Below, piece by piece: positions 6,867-12,760 of a stretch of 12,760 bases of DNA; the stretch's first letter is position 1; the number at the start of each line of letters is the position of its first letter. The notes under the pieces are model-generated. The model made no database searches. It was not told the origin of the DNA and saw only the letters and a program-made list of their open reading frames with translations. This stretch comes from Planctomycetaceae bacterium. Lineage in GTDB: Bacteria; Planctomycetota; Planctomycetia; Pirellulales; Lacipirellulaceae. The stretch lies in NCBI GenBank assembly GCA_002713555.1, contig PATG01000068.1:43513-56272 (forward strand), written 5' to 3'. The position numbers and the translations under genes were made by a program.

Positions 6867-6881
6867 TGGGCTTATTACCCA
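6867..6881. promoter_or_regulatory. TGGG/CCCA dyad 1 upstream of mraZ
   Basis: TGGGCTTATTACCCA is an inverted repeat of the MraZ-type TGGG half-site. An almost identical copy lies 41 bp further from the gene. It is 68 bp before the mraZ start codon and overlaps the best promoter candidate, as expected for a repressor site. Known MraZ sites use tandem TGGGN repeats, so the inverted layout is different. Confidence 0.5.
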
Positions 6882-6907
6882 CTATATGCAACTTATTTTG
6901 ACTCATT

Positions 6908-6922
6908 TGGGCTTAATACCCA
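6908..6922. promoter_or_regulatory. TGGG/CCCA dyad 2 upstream of mraZ
   Basis: TGGGCTTAATACCCA differs from dyad 1 at one base. The similarity extends to the flanks (TTGGGC on the left, ACCCAC on the right). The 41-bp offset is close to four helical turns, so both sites face the same side of the helix. Confidence 0.5.
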
Positions 6923-7056
6923 CATCGGATTCTATAGTTCTCTGACTGTCACGCAAGTAGTTTTTTAAAAAAGTACGCAAAAAGTCCCCGAAAAGCAGGC
7001 GCACCGTGCTAAGAAGGCAGCTTCACACAGAGGAGAAAATGCACTGCCCGCATTTT

Positions 7057-8427
7057 TCAATCCCCCAGGGTACGCTTTCGCCGCAGGAGATGGTGGTAGT
7101 GCTGCGCAAAGCGATGTGATTCATCGCGTACGTACTGCAGCAATCGTAAAGCGAAAGCATGACGGCTTAGCCTGAGAGGCTCAGTGCTACCGTTTCGATA
7201 AATCAATTCCTCTTTTTTGGCCAGTGAAAGAATCAGCGGCGGTTGAACTGAAATGGCTTCGAAAGCCTTCGCAGCTCGGCTCAACTGACCTTTCCCACCG
7301 TCGATGAGTAGAATATCAGGGAAAACGTCGTTTTCGCTATTGAGCCTGGCAAACCGCCTCGAGACAGCCTCAAACAAGCTTGCATAATCATCTATACCAT
7401 CCACCTCACGAATGCGGTATCGACGATAGCCAGGCTTGAATGGAAGGCCATCAATGAACTGCACCAGACTGGCCACCGTTTCTGTGCCCGCTAGATGGGC
7501 AATGTCCATTCCCTCAATCGTGCGAGGCATCTCTGGAAGCTTCAGAACTTTCTGCAAGCCGGCCAGTCCTTTTTTGGGATCCACATAAAAGACTTCAGGT
7601 TGCTCATGCTTATCGAGATCGCCTCGTTCATTCAACGATTCAAGCATTTTAATCTCGTCTCGCAAACGGGCCGCTTGCTCATAACGTCGCTTGTCTGCTG
7701 CATCTTGCATCTCGGCACGCATCTCCCGCAAAAGGGGCTTGCGTTTGCCTTCCAAAAACTTTTTCAGACGATTGATGTCACGCCTATATTCTTCTTTCGA
7801 GATGCGTAAATTGCATGGAGCCGTGCATTGCTTGATCGATGCCAATAGACACGGCCTAAACCAGCGCCAGCGCTGGTCCTCTTCGTCGATATCAAGTGTG
7901 CAGGTTCGAAACTGAAAGACACGCTGCAGAACTTGCAGCGCTCCGCGCAAACTGTTGATCGAAGTAAATGGACCATAGAGTTTTACACCACTGGAGCGCG
8001 GCTCGCGTGTGATTTCGACTCGAGGGAAATCTTCATGAGTCGTTATCTGCAAATAGGGAAAACTCTTATCGTCACGCAGTTCTCGGTTGTACTTGGGTTG
8101 GATATCCTTTATCAACCGTGATTCCATAAGTAGGGCATCCACTTCACTCTCAGCATCCAGGTAATCAACATCGTAGACCTCACGAACCAACCGTGTCGTG
8201 CGCTGATCTTTAGCCGCCGCTTTAAGAAAATAGCTACCGACTCTGGCCCGCAGGTTTTTGGCCTTGCCTACATAGAGCACACGACCGGCCTGATCCTGAA
8301 ACAGGTAGACACCAGGCGTAGTCGGAAATTTACTTCGGACCTTTTCGCCTGCACGTAAAAAAAACTCCACCTGGGCCTTAGGATCAGACCCTTCAGGAGT
8401 TGCCGAATTACTGTGCTTGGTAGACAT
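7057..8427 (-). CDS. uvrC: UvrC-type excinuclease subunit lacking the C-terminal (HhH)2 domain
   Basis: UvrC makes both incisions around bulky DNA lesions after UvrA and UvrB. From ATG 8427 the product has 456 residues versus ~600 in typical UvrC. It shows the GIY-YIG nuclease (GVYLF at 39, VLYVGKAKNLRARV, Glu102 in MESRLIKDIQPKYN); four cysteines at 176, 193, 201 and 205, in the region reported to bind an Fe-S cluster in E. coli UvrC; the UvrB-binding UVR helices (~223-268); and the RNase-H-like domain with Asp308, Asp376 (LLIDGGKGQL) and His438 (RDESHRFA). It ends at RRKRTLGD, exactly where the helix-hairpin-helix domain normally begins, and the frames beyond the stop show no HhH remnant. 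An upstream ATG at 8463 adds 12 unlikely residues; neither start has a good ribosome binding site. It is probably transcribed with the mutase gene upstream. Confidence 0.93.
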   Translation of the reverse strand: MSTKHSNSATPEGSDPKAQVEFFLRAGEKVRSKFPTTPGVYLFQDQAGRVLYVGKAKNLRARVGSYFLKAAAKDQRTTRLVREVYDVDYLDAESEVDALLMESRLIKDIQPKYNRELRDDKSFPYLQITTHEDFPRVEITREPRSSGVKLYGPFTSINSLRGALQVLQRVFQFRTCTLDIDEEDQRWRWFRPCLLASIKQCTAPCNLRISKEEYRRDINRLKKFLEGKRKPLLREMRAEMQDAADKRRYEQAARLRDEIKMLESLNERGDLDKHEQPEVFYVDPKKGLAGLQKVLKLPEMPRTIEGMDIAHLAGTETVASLVQFIDGLPFKPGYRRYRIREVDGIDDYASLFEAVSRRFARLNSENDVFPDILLIDGGKGQLSRAAKAFEAISVQPPLILSLAKKEELIYRNGSTEPLRLSRHAFALRLLQYVRDESHRFAQHYHHLLRRKRTLGD

Positions 8428-8522
8428 AAATAAATCGTAGGAGTGGGTGCAATGCCCCCCCATCCTACAAAGACATTCGTAAAAACTCCAACCACACTTT
8501 CACAAACGACTCCCAACCTAAC

Positions 8523-8550
8523 CGCCGGATGTTCTCGCCCCCATCCGGCG
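8523..8550 (-). terminator. Perfect 9-bp stem-loop between mutase and uvrC genes
   Basis: CGCCGGATG (8523-8531) and CATCCGGCG (8542-8550) form a perfect GC-rich stem around a 10-base loop, 27 bases after the mutase stop on the minus strand. The sequence behind it is G/T-mixed (GGTTAGGTTGGG), not a clean T-run, so it may attenuate or stabilise transcripts rather than fully terminate them. It lies 95 bases before the uvrC start and could lower uvrC expression relative to the mutase. Confidence 0.5.
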
Positions 8551-8577
8551 AACACACGGGTTTGCTATGTCGAATGA

Positions 8578-10404
8578 TTAGACACCGGCAAACTTTTTTG
8601 CGTCCGATTCCATCTGATCCAGACGCTGCTCCAACTTGAGACTGGCCGATTCTAAGTTTGCCAATTGTTCGGGAGGCTCGTAGGTAAAAAGGTACAGCTT
8701 GATCTTGGGTTCCGTACAACTGGGCCTGATTGCTATGTAGTTGCCCTCAAGGTCCAAGTCGAGAATGACAAGATCGCCACAAGGTCCGGCTAGTGGCTGA
8801 ATGGATCCGTCCGCATTGCGAATTGTTTGCCCAAGATAATCACGTACTTGTCGGACTCCATGGCTGGCCAGTTTCTGTGGCGGTTGTGTGCGAAACTGCT
8901 GCATCACTTCTTGCATACGGCCCATACCTTGGCTACCTGGCATTTGGACTGAAACGGTACGTTCCGCATGGACGCCATGTTGCCAAAACAGGGACTCCAG
9001 TTTTCCATGGAGCGTTTGTCCTTCTGCTTTGAGCTTTGCTGCTAGCTCGCAAAGCAAAAGAGACGCGAGGGCGCCATCTTTATCGCGCACATGCTGGCCA
9101 GCTAAATATCCGTGCGATTCTTCGGTTGCAAAGAGAAAATGATCAGGGCCCTGCTCGTCGATCAAGCCTGCAATCCACTTGAATCCGACCAGCAAATCGT
9201 CATATGTTTTTACCCCGTAACTTTCGGCAATACGTCGAGTGAGTTGGGTTGTTACGAGAGTTATGATGATGTAATTATCCGGCGACGGTCGGCCGTGTGA
9301 CTCCAAGACATAATCGGCCAGCAAGGCCCCAATTTGATTGCCATTGATCGTTCGCCAGGGAGCATCTGCTGAAGTGGACATGGGCGCCGAACAGCCAATG
9401 CGATCACAATCCGGATCCGTGGCTAAAACAATGTCCGCATTATTCTCTTTGGCATAGACTGCAATCGCATCGAAGACGACAGGGTTTTCAGGGTTGGAAA
9501 CATGCCCTGGTACATTCGGAAAATCACCGTCCGGTTCCGCCTGGGGACCATAAAGGTCTACCTCTTGAAAACCTGCCTGCTCCAGCACAGGACAGACTGC
9601 TGTCGTTCCAACCCCATGCAGGGGAGAATACACAACCTTCAAGTCACGTGGACCTGGTGTCTGTTGTTGCAGAACTGCGGCTATAAACTTTTCATCCATT
9701 TCATCCTGGCAAAGCTCAATTTTTCCTTCTGCCAAGGCAGCTTCAAAAGAAGCACGTTCAATCTTGTCGACCGCCATAACATTGTCGATTGTGCCTTTGT
9801 CATGTGGCGGTAGCAGCTGACCGCCGGTCGACCAGTAGGCCTTGATGGCATTGTCACTAGGCGGATTGTGACTGGCTGTCACCATGATGCCACAACTACA
9901 GTGTTTTTGCCGGACGGTAAATGAAAGCTCCGGAGTACTACGATGTCCTTGCAAAAAATAAATCTTAAAGCCGGCTGCCAACATGACTTCAGCACATAGG
10001 CGCGCAAAATGTTCTGATCGATGTCTCGTATCATAAGCAATAGCGCAAGATAGATTTGTAACCGGAGAGCCTTGCTCTTCCGAAATCGCTTGTTGTTTGA
10101 CGTAATTTGCCAATCCTTGCGCACTTTCGCCAATCGTACGATCATTGATTGCATTGCTGCCAATCGGGTACATCCTGCCGCGTCGGCCACCAGTTCCAAA
10201 AGGAATGATCGTCCAGAAGGCGTCATCGAGCTCTTGCCACTTGCCAGATTCAATATGCTCAATCACCTGGTCAGCATACTCTGCATAGCGAGGCTCCGAG
10301 AGCCAGATTCGAATATTCTCGAGAGCGGACGCTGTGATCTTTCCGTCTGAGGCGGCCTGCTCAGCCTGTGCAAGGATCGTATCGGTAGATGTTTCGTTGG
10401 GCAT
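8578..10404 (-). CDS. Phosphoglucomutase / phosphomannomutase (alpha-D-phosphohexomutase)
   Basis: This cytosolic enzyme interconverts hexose 1- and 6-phosphates, feeding glycogen, nucleotide-sugar and wall-polymer synthesis. The 608-residue product has the four phosphohexomutase landmarks: FGTGGRRGRM (69-78) near the N-terminus, the phosphoserine loop TASHNPPSDN with catalytic Ser178, the metal loop ATDPDCDRIG (Asp330, 332, 334), and the sugar-specificity loop ATEESHGYL (426-434). The phosphate loop is RPSCTEPKIK (560-569), with Cys where RPSGTEPK is usual. The EESHGY loop and the length fit the PgcA/PGM2-like branch better than the short PMM/PGM branch, but substrate preference cannot be read from sequence alone. 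The ATG at 10404 is preceded by GGAAG about 10-15 bases upstream. It heads a minus-strand pair with uvrC and is divergent from the cytochrome gene. Confidence 0.92.
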   Translation of the reverse strand: MPNETSTDTILAQAEQAASDGKITASALENIRIWLSEPRYAEYADQVIEHIESGKWQELDDAFWTIIPFGTGGRRGRMYPIGSNAINDRTIGESAQGLANYVKQQAISEEQGSPVTNLSCAIAYDTRHRSEHFARLCAEVMLAAGFKIYFLQGHRSTPELSFTVRQKHCSCGIMVTASHNPPSDNAIKAYWSTGGQLLPPHDKGTIDNVMAVDKIERASFEAALAEGKIELCQDEMDEKFIAAVLQQQTPGPRDLKVVYSPLHGVGTTAVCPVLEQAGFQEVDLYGPQAEPDGDFPNVPGHVSNPENPVVFDAIAVYAKENNADIVLATDPDCDRIGCSAPMSTSADAPWRTINGNQIGALLADYVLESHGRPSPDNYIIITLVTTQLTRRIAESYGVKTYDDLLVGFKWIAGLIDEQGPDHFLFATEESHGYLAGQHVRDKDGALASLLLCELAAKLKAEGQTLHGKLESLFWQHGVHAERTVSVQMPGSQGMGRMQEVMQQFRTQPPQKLASHGVRQVRDYLGQTIRNADGSIQPLAGPCGDLVILDLDLEGNYIAIRPSCTEPKIKLYLFTYEPPEQLANLESASLKLEQRLDQMESDAKKFAGV

Positions 10405-10582
10405 AATAAATTGATCTTCCAGAAGTAGGTTCAGACACGAATCTTTCCATCTAACGTTTACACCCTACACCATGCCCACCCTGCAATCCAGATCGCTTGT
10501 TTTAGAGCAATTAAGTGGTTCCCACTGGCAAGCGACATGACTAAATTCAGGGAATCTGAAGACTGTCTCACCAAAGAGCCCT
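10405..10582. other. Divergent spacer between mutase and cytochrome-like genes
   Basis: This spacer must hold both promoters, but no clear -35/-10 pair stands out. It contains a nested dyad: TCGCTTG (10493-10499) with CAAGCGA (10529-10535), enclosing AGTGG (10514-10518)/CCACT (10522-10526). The dyad lies 48-90 bases before the plus-strand start codon and could be a regulator site or a structured leader. Confidence 0.4.
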
Positions 10583-11503
10583 ATGCTTTTACCACGCCTC
10601 ATTTTTGCCCTCGTGTTGCTTCTGATTTCCTCGGATGCACTCGCCAAGGAGCCTCTCCAACGTGCTCACCCCCCCTCTTGGTCGCAGGATGTGCTCGATT
10701 CCTTTTTTGACGATGCACGCGAGCAGTTGGTAGGCCAGCGGCCAAGCCCTACATCGATCAACACGATTCAACTTTCCGACGTACACAAAGATACCGCTCC
10801 ATCTGCTGAAGAATTTCGTTGGTCCGATCTGGTTGATGCGGATACTCTTACGACCGAAGTCAAAAAAATAAACATTGCCCTCCTCGAGGTGCTTTCCAAG
10901 CCGGCTGTGTTTAAAGGTGGTGGAAATCGGGATTGTCGACGTGATTTTTGCATGCTGGCTGTACTCTTCCGCAGTATTGCAAATTTTGACGAAGAAATAC
11001 GCTGGCAAAAAAGTGCTACGACAATGCAAAGAAAATGCCAACAAGCTAGTGATTTTTGCAAAGTCGCTTCAGACCAAAGCTATGCCTCCGCCCTAAAAGC
11101 TCAGCAATTGCTTGGTGATTTGTTGCAAGGACAAATGGCAGGCTCTTCGGATTCACCCAACCAACCGATCCCCCTGCCTGATCGTCCTCTTCTTATGCAG
11201 CGAATGGAAATGGCTTATCAAGAATCTATTTCACCATCCTTATCGGGGGCTCGCGAATTCCGTAGAAAAAAAACGGATATTTCCCATGAAGCCCAACTCC
11301 TAGCGCTGCTGGCACAGGTGATTCGACACGAAAACTATGAATTCGGAGATGACGAAACGTACCTGGAGTACACAAACCAATTAAAAGAAGCCTCCCAATC
11401 CTTACACAGGGCATGTCAGGACGGCATCTACGAAGCTGCCCGTACGGCCGCAGGCAAAATATCTCAATCCTGCAGCGAGTGCCACGAGGGCTACAGGGGC
11501 TGA
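10583..11503 (+). CDS. Exported single-haem cytochrome c'-like protein
   Basis: The 306-residue product begins with a clear signal peptide (LLPRLIFALVLLLISSDALA, cleavage after about residue 21), so it should be periplasmic. One haem-c site, CSECH at 297-301, lies six residues from the end. This is the layout of class II cytochromes c (four-helix cytochrome c'), where CXXCH is at the C-terminus of the last helix. The middle (~88-185) is helical and Cys-rich (FKGGGNRDCRRDFCMLAVLF, then Cys152 and Cys159) and looks like a related four-helix unit without a haem site, so the protein may be a two-domain duplication. A Pro-rich linker (~190-202) separates the halves. Electron transfer or gas/metal sensing is possible, but neither partner nor role can be read here. 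The ribosome binding site is weak (AAGAG ~6 bases before ATG). Confidence 0.8.
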   Translation: MLLPRLIFALVLLLISSDALAKEPLQRAHPPSWSQDVLDSFFDDAREQLVGQRPSPTSINTIQLSDVHKDTAPSAEEFRWSDLVDADTLTTEVKKINIALLEVLSKPAVFKGGGNRDCRRDFCMLAVLFRSIANFDEEIRWQKSATTMQRKCQQASDFCKVASDQSYASALKAQQLLGDLLQGQMAGSSDSPNQPIPLPDRPLLMQRMEMAYQESISPSLSGAREFRRKKTDISHEAQLLALLAQVIRHENYEFGDDETYLEYTNQLKEASQSLHRACQDGIYEAARTAAGKISQSCSECHEGYRG

Positions 11504-11510
11504 CAATAGA

Positions 11511-11539
11511 CGCAAGCTGTTTTAATTAAAAGACTTGCG
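11511..11539 (+). terminator. Stem-loop just after the cytochrome-like gene
   Basis: CGCAAG (11511-11516) pairs with CTTGCG (11534-11539); inside is the AT palindrome TTTTAATTAAAA. It starts 8 bases after the stop codon. The following GGATTTCCC is a poor T-run, so termination here may be partial. Confidence 0.45.
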
Positions 11540-11689
11540 GATTTCCCTCTGTGTCATCAAGGTTTCCCGATTTTTTCATCCGAACTGCGAACCCAGCAGC
11601 CGAAGTTTGAGTCTTAGGGGGTGTTCTGGCTTGAGACCTATTGAGTTTCGCTTGACCTGGGTACGACTGGCTGGGACACTGGAATAGTT

Positions 11690-11716
11690 GGTGCTCGCTG
11701 ATGCGAGTGCCTTTTT
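11690..11716 (+). terminator. Intrinsic terminator
   Basis: GGTGCTCGC (11690-11698) and GCGAGTGCC (11703-11711) form a 9-bp stem, with two G-U pairs in RNA, around the tetraloop TGAT, followed directly by TTTTT. It is oriented for plus-strand transcription. It lies 187 bases after the cytochrome stop and 52 bases before the next start codon. It therefore ends either the cytochrome transcript or a short leader/small RNA, and could act as an attenuator for the ORF at 11768. Confidence 0.8.
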
Positions 11717-11757
11717 GTATTTCCTAGAGATTCTCTCCAGCAGCGCACACGCGCAAC

Positions 11758-11762
11758 GAGGG
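11758..11762 (+). promoter_or_regulatory. Ribosome binding site of the 11768 ORF
   Basis: GAGGG, 5 bases before the ATG at 11768, is one of the better ribosome binding sites in the window. It supports translation of the otherwise unrecognised ORF. Confidence 0.55.
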
Positions 11763-11767
11763 TTATC

Positions 11768-12148
11768 ATGCGTCAACTTCAATTAAACATCAGCTCCACC
11801 GGCAACGAATTCGTCCGCCAAGGAAAACAGCTGATCGTCCGCGTTGAAGTTTTGCGCTCCCTCTGCGCAAATTCTATTTCAGCGCTGCGTTCCCATGCAT
11901 TGTGGCTCTTAAAACCAGTCCATAATGCTTTGGTGTGGGATGCTTTTGTATGGCAGTCGCCAATAATGGCATGGCTATTACCAGCCACGCAACTGGCACC
12001 GGCTACGCAATTAGCCCACAGTTTTGCAATAGGCATGGTACCCGCTATGACATCCATGCAAAACGCGACGTCCATGACGTCGATGCAAAACGAACGACGA
12101 CATGCAAAACCATGTCATCGTACGGCTGCTCTTAATCAGAGCGTCTGA
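11768..12148 (+). CDS. Unrecognised 126-residue protein with internal repeats
   Basis: I do not recognise this family. The start ATG has GAGGG 5 bases upstream, and the first ~30 codons look like the neighbouring genes in usage. The middle (~41-90) is hydrophobic and Trp-rich (SHALWLLKPVHNALVWDAFVW, then MAWLL) but too broken up to call a membrane helix with confidence. Two tandem repeats follow: ATQLA twice (73-77, 79-83) and MTSMQN twice (94-99, 103-108). Between the copies, all six base differences are synonymous, which argues that the frame is translated and constrained. The C-terminus is basic (ERRHAKPCHR). An intrinsic terminator lies just upstream and an ECF-type sigma gene 171 bases downstream. 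There is no signal peptide or cysteine pattern that would suggest an anti-sigma factor. The DNA is also rich in hairpins, so a structured RNA cannot be excluded. Confidence 0.5.
   Translation: MRQLQLNISSTGNEFVRQGKQLIVRVEVLRSLCANSISALRSHALWLLKPVHNALVWDAFVWQSPIMAWLLPATQLAPATQLAHSFAIGMVPAMTSMQNATSMTSMQNERRHAKPCHRTAALNQSV
11984..12019 (+). repeat. Tandem 18-base repeat encoding ATQLA, each copy a hairpin
   Basis: Copy 1 (11984-12001) folds as GCCA-CGCAAC-TGGC, copy 2 (12002-12019) as GCTA-CGCAAT-TAGC with an extra G-C pair. The C-G pair of copy 1 is a T-A pair in copy 2, a compensatory change. The protein sequence is unchanged. Confidence 0.55.
12047..12100 (+). repeat. Tandem 27-base repeat encoding MTSMQN
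   Basis: Two units (12047-12073 and 12074-12100) share ATGAC..TC.ATGCAAAACG, with 17 of the first 19 bases identical. The core ATGCAAAAC occurs a third time at 12102-12110. GTTTTGCA at 12021-12028 is complementary to TGCAAAAC in all three copies, so alternative pairings are possible. Confidence 0.6.
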
Positions 12149-12319
12149 GTTAGGTAAAGGCATTCAATTGCCAGCCCCTTAAAACGGGTTCCTAATTCAG
12201 AGCAAAAAGTCGTATCGGGTTTGCCAGCTTATAAATGAGTTGTCAATCCTTGCACCACTTTATCATTTCTTATGCTGAATCATGCTTTGTCGCATATTTG
12301 GCTGATCATCGAGAGAACC
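12149..12319 (+). other. Spacer ahead of the sigma factor gene
   Basis: No gene is visible. A candidate promoter is TTGTCA (12240-12245) with TATCAT (12261-12266) or TCATTT (12263-12268), at 15 or 17 bases. GAGAG (12311-12315) is the likely ribosome binding site of the sigma factor. No terminator separates it from the ORF upstream, so co-transcription with that ORF is possible. Confidence 0.35.
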
Positions 12320-12760
12320 ATGGAAGCTACAATCAATAGAAATGAAGTACTTGAGTTCACCAACGAGCAACTCGTTCAGCATGCCCAAAATGGGGACAAC
12401 CAATCGTTTGGCGAATTGGCAAATCGTTTTGAACAAATGGTGTACGCTGTCTGCTATAGGAGACTACGTGACCACACTGAAGCACAGGAAGTAACACAAG
12501 ATGTTCTCATCAAAGCTTTTGAGAAACTGCATCAGTTGCAGGAACCTGCTGCTTTTCCAGGCTGGTTACGGTCGATCGCCGTACGCCAGGCAATCAATCG
12601 ATGCACACGCAGGCCACCCACAGTAGCTGTCGAGCCACATACAATAGATCGGGCCGATAACCGGCACGCGGCGCCAGTTGATTCTCTACTAGCAGTAGAA
12701 CGAAGCAACCAGCTACATGCCGGACTGCAACGACTTGCTTCGCTTGATCGTAGCACACTT
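12320..12760 (+). CDS. ECF-type RNA polymerase sigma factor, N-terminal part (3' end outside window)
   Basis: The frame opens at ATG 12320 and stays open for 147 codons to the last base, so the gene is cut by the window edge. ECF sigma factors replace the housekeeping sigma to transcribe stress or envelope regulons. Region 2 is clear: QLVQHAQNGDNQSFGELANRF (18-37), the core-binding helix MVYAVCYRRLRDHTEAQEVTQDVLIKAFEKL (quoted from 40-70), and the promoter -10 binding segment FPGWLRSIAVRQAINRCTRR (79-98). A linker of ~35 residues with charged and Pro residues follows. LQRLASLDRSTL at the end (136-147) is the start of region 4, which would bind the -35 element. GAGAG lies 4 bases before the ATG. 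No anti-sigma gene is visible within the window. Confidence 0.93.
   Translation, partial: MEATINRNEVLEFTNEQLVQHAQNGDNQSFGELANRFEQMVYAVCYRRLRDHTEAQEVTQDVLIKAFEKLHQLQEPAAFPGWLRSIAVRQAINRCTRRPPTVAVEPHTIDRADNRHAAPVDSLLAVERSNQLHAGLQRLASLDRSTL

Larger units (their letters stand above)
6800..7056 (-). other. Spacer between uvrC and mraZ (mraZ upstream region)
   Basis: No gene is seen here. On the minus strand a weak promoter may be TTGCAT (6886-6891) with CAATAT (6863-6868) at 17-base spacing, overlapping dyad 1. There is a 12-bp palindrome TTTTTTAAAAAA (6961-6972) flanked by two ACGCAA repeats (6951-6956, 6975-6980), and a small TAGGCCTA palindrome (6820-6827). No standard terminator for uvrC is visible. 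Confidence 0.4.
11504..11767 (+). other. Spacer after the cytochrome-like gene
   Basis: It contains a stem-loop (11511-11539), a clear intrinsic terminator (11690-11716) and a short palindrome AGAGATTCTCT just beyond it. TTGACC at 11652-11657 could be a -35 element, but the -10 (GACACT, 11675-11680) is poor. About 150 bases between the two hairpins carry no ORF and could be a 3' UTR, a leader or a small RNA. Confidence 0.4.

Noticed and set aside
7057..8463. uvrC starting at ATG 8463
   Set aside because: The 12 extra residues (GGHCTHSYDLF and neighbours) resemble no UvrC N-terminus, and ATG 8427 fits better. Neither has a strong ribosome binding site, so this remains a judgement.
12532..12756. 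74-codon minus-strand frame near the window end
   Set aside because: It is the antisense shadow of the sigma factor gene, whose region 2 is clearly recognisable on the plus strand.

Overview
The window reads as a piece of a planctomycete chromosome, most likely from the Pirellulales group. This is inferred from protein style, not from a search. The clues are a secreted protein with a C-terminal CXXCH haem site typical of planctomycete c-type cytochromes, an orphan mraZ far from any division cluster, an S16 gene with a long Ala/Glu-rich tail, loosely packed genes with long structured spacers, and GC content near 50%.

Layout. Positions 1-3226 (+ strand) hold a translation and protein-export block: the 3' end of ffh, then rpsP, trmD, rplS and a yraN-type nuclease-fold gene. 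It is the familiar rpsP-trmD-rplS neighbourhood but without rimM between rpsP and trmD. A 546-base spacer follows (3227-3772). It holds three related operator-like dyads about 120 bp apart and a 21-bp-arm hairpin, and it leads into pyrG (CTP synthase) and a DUF1844 gene. Positions 6011-6298 contain two copies of a short hairpin repeat and a 136-base imperfect palindrome. On the minus strand, read from right to left, lie a phosphoglucomutase/phosphomannomutase gene, uvrC (excision repair nuclease lacking the usual helix-hairpin-helix tail) and an orphan mraZ-like regulator. Upstream of mraZ are two copies of a TGGG/CCCA dyad 41 bp apart. From 10583 the genes run on the plus strand again: an exported single-haem cytochrome-like protein, a clear terminator, an unrecognised 126-residue ORF with internal repeats, and the 5' part of an ECF-type sigma factor cut by the window edge.

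How the genes fit together. Most are housekeeping: SRP targeting, ribosome assembly, tRNA m1G37 methylation, CTP synthesis, sugar-phosphate interconversion and nucleotide excision repair. The less ordinary material is in the spacers and in the stretch 11690-12319 ahead of the sigma factor. I see no CRISPR array, transposase, integrase, tRNA or rRNA gene, and no clear defence or biosynthetic system. The best candidates for something undescribed are the repeat-bearing ORF at 11768-12148, the operator/hairpin spacer ahead of pyrG, and the mraZ upstream dyads.
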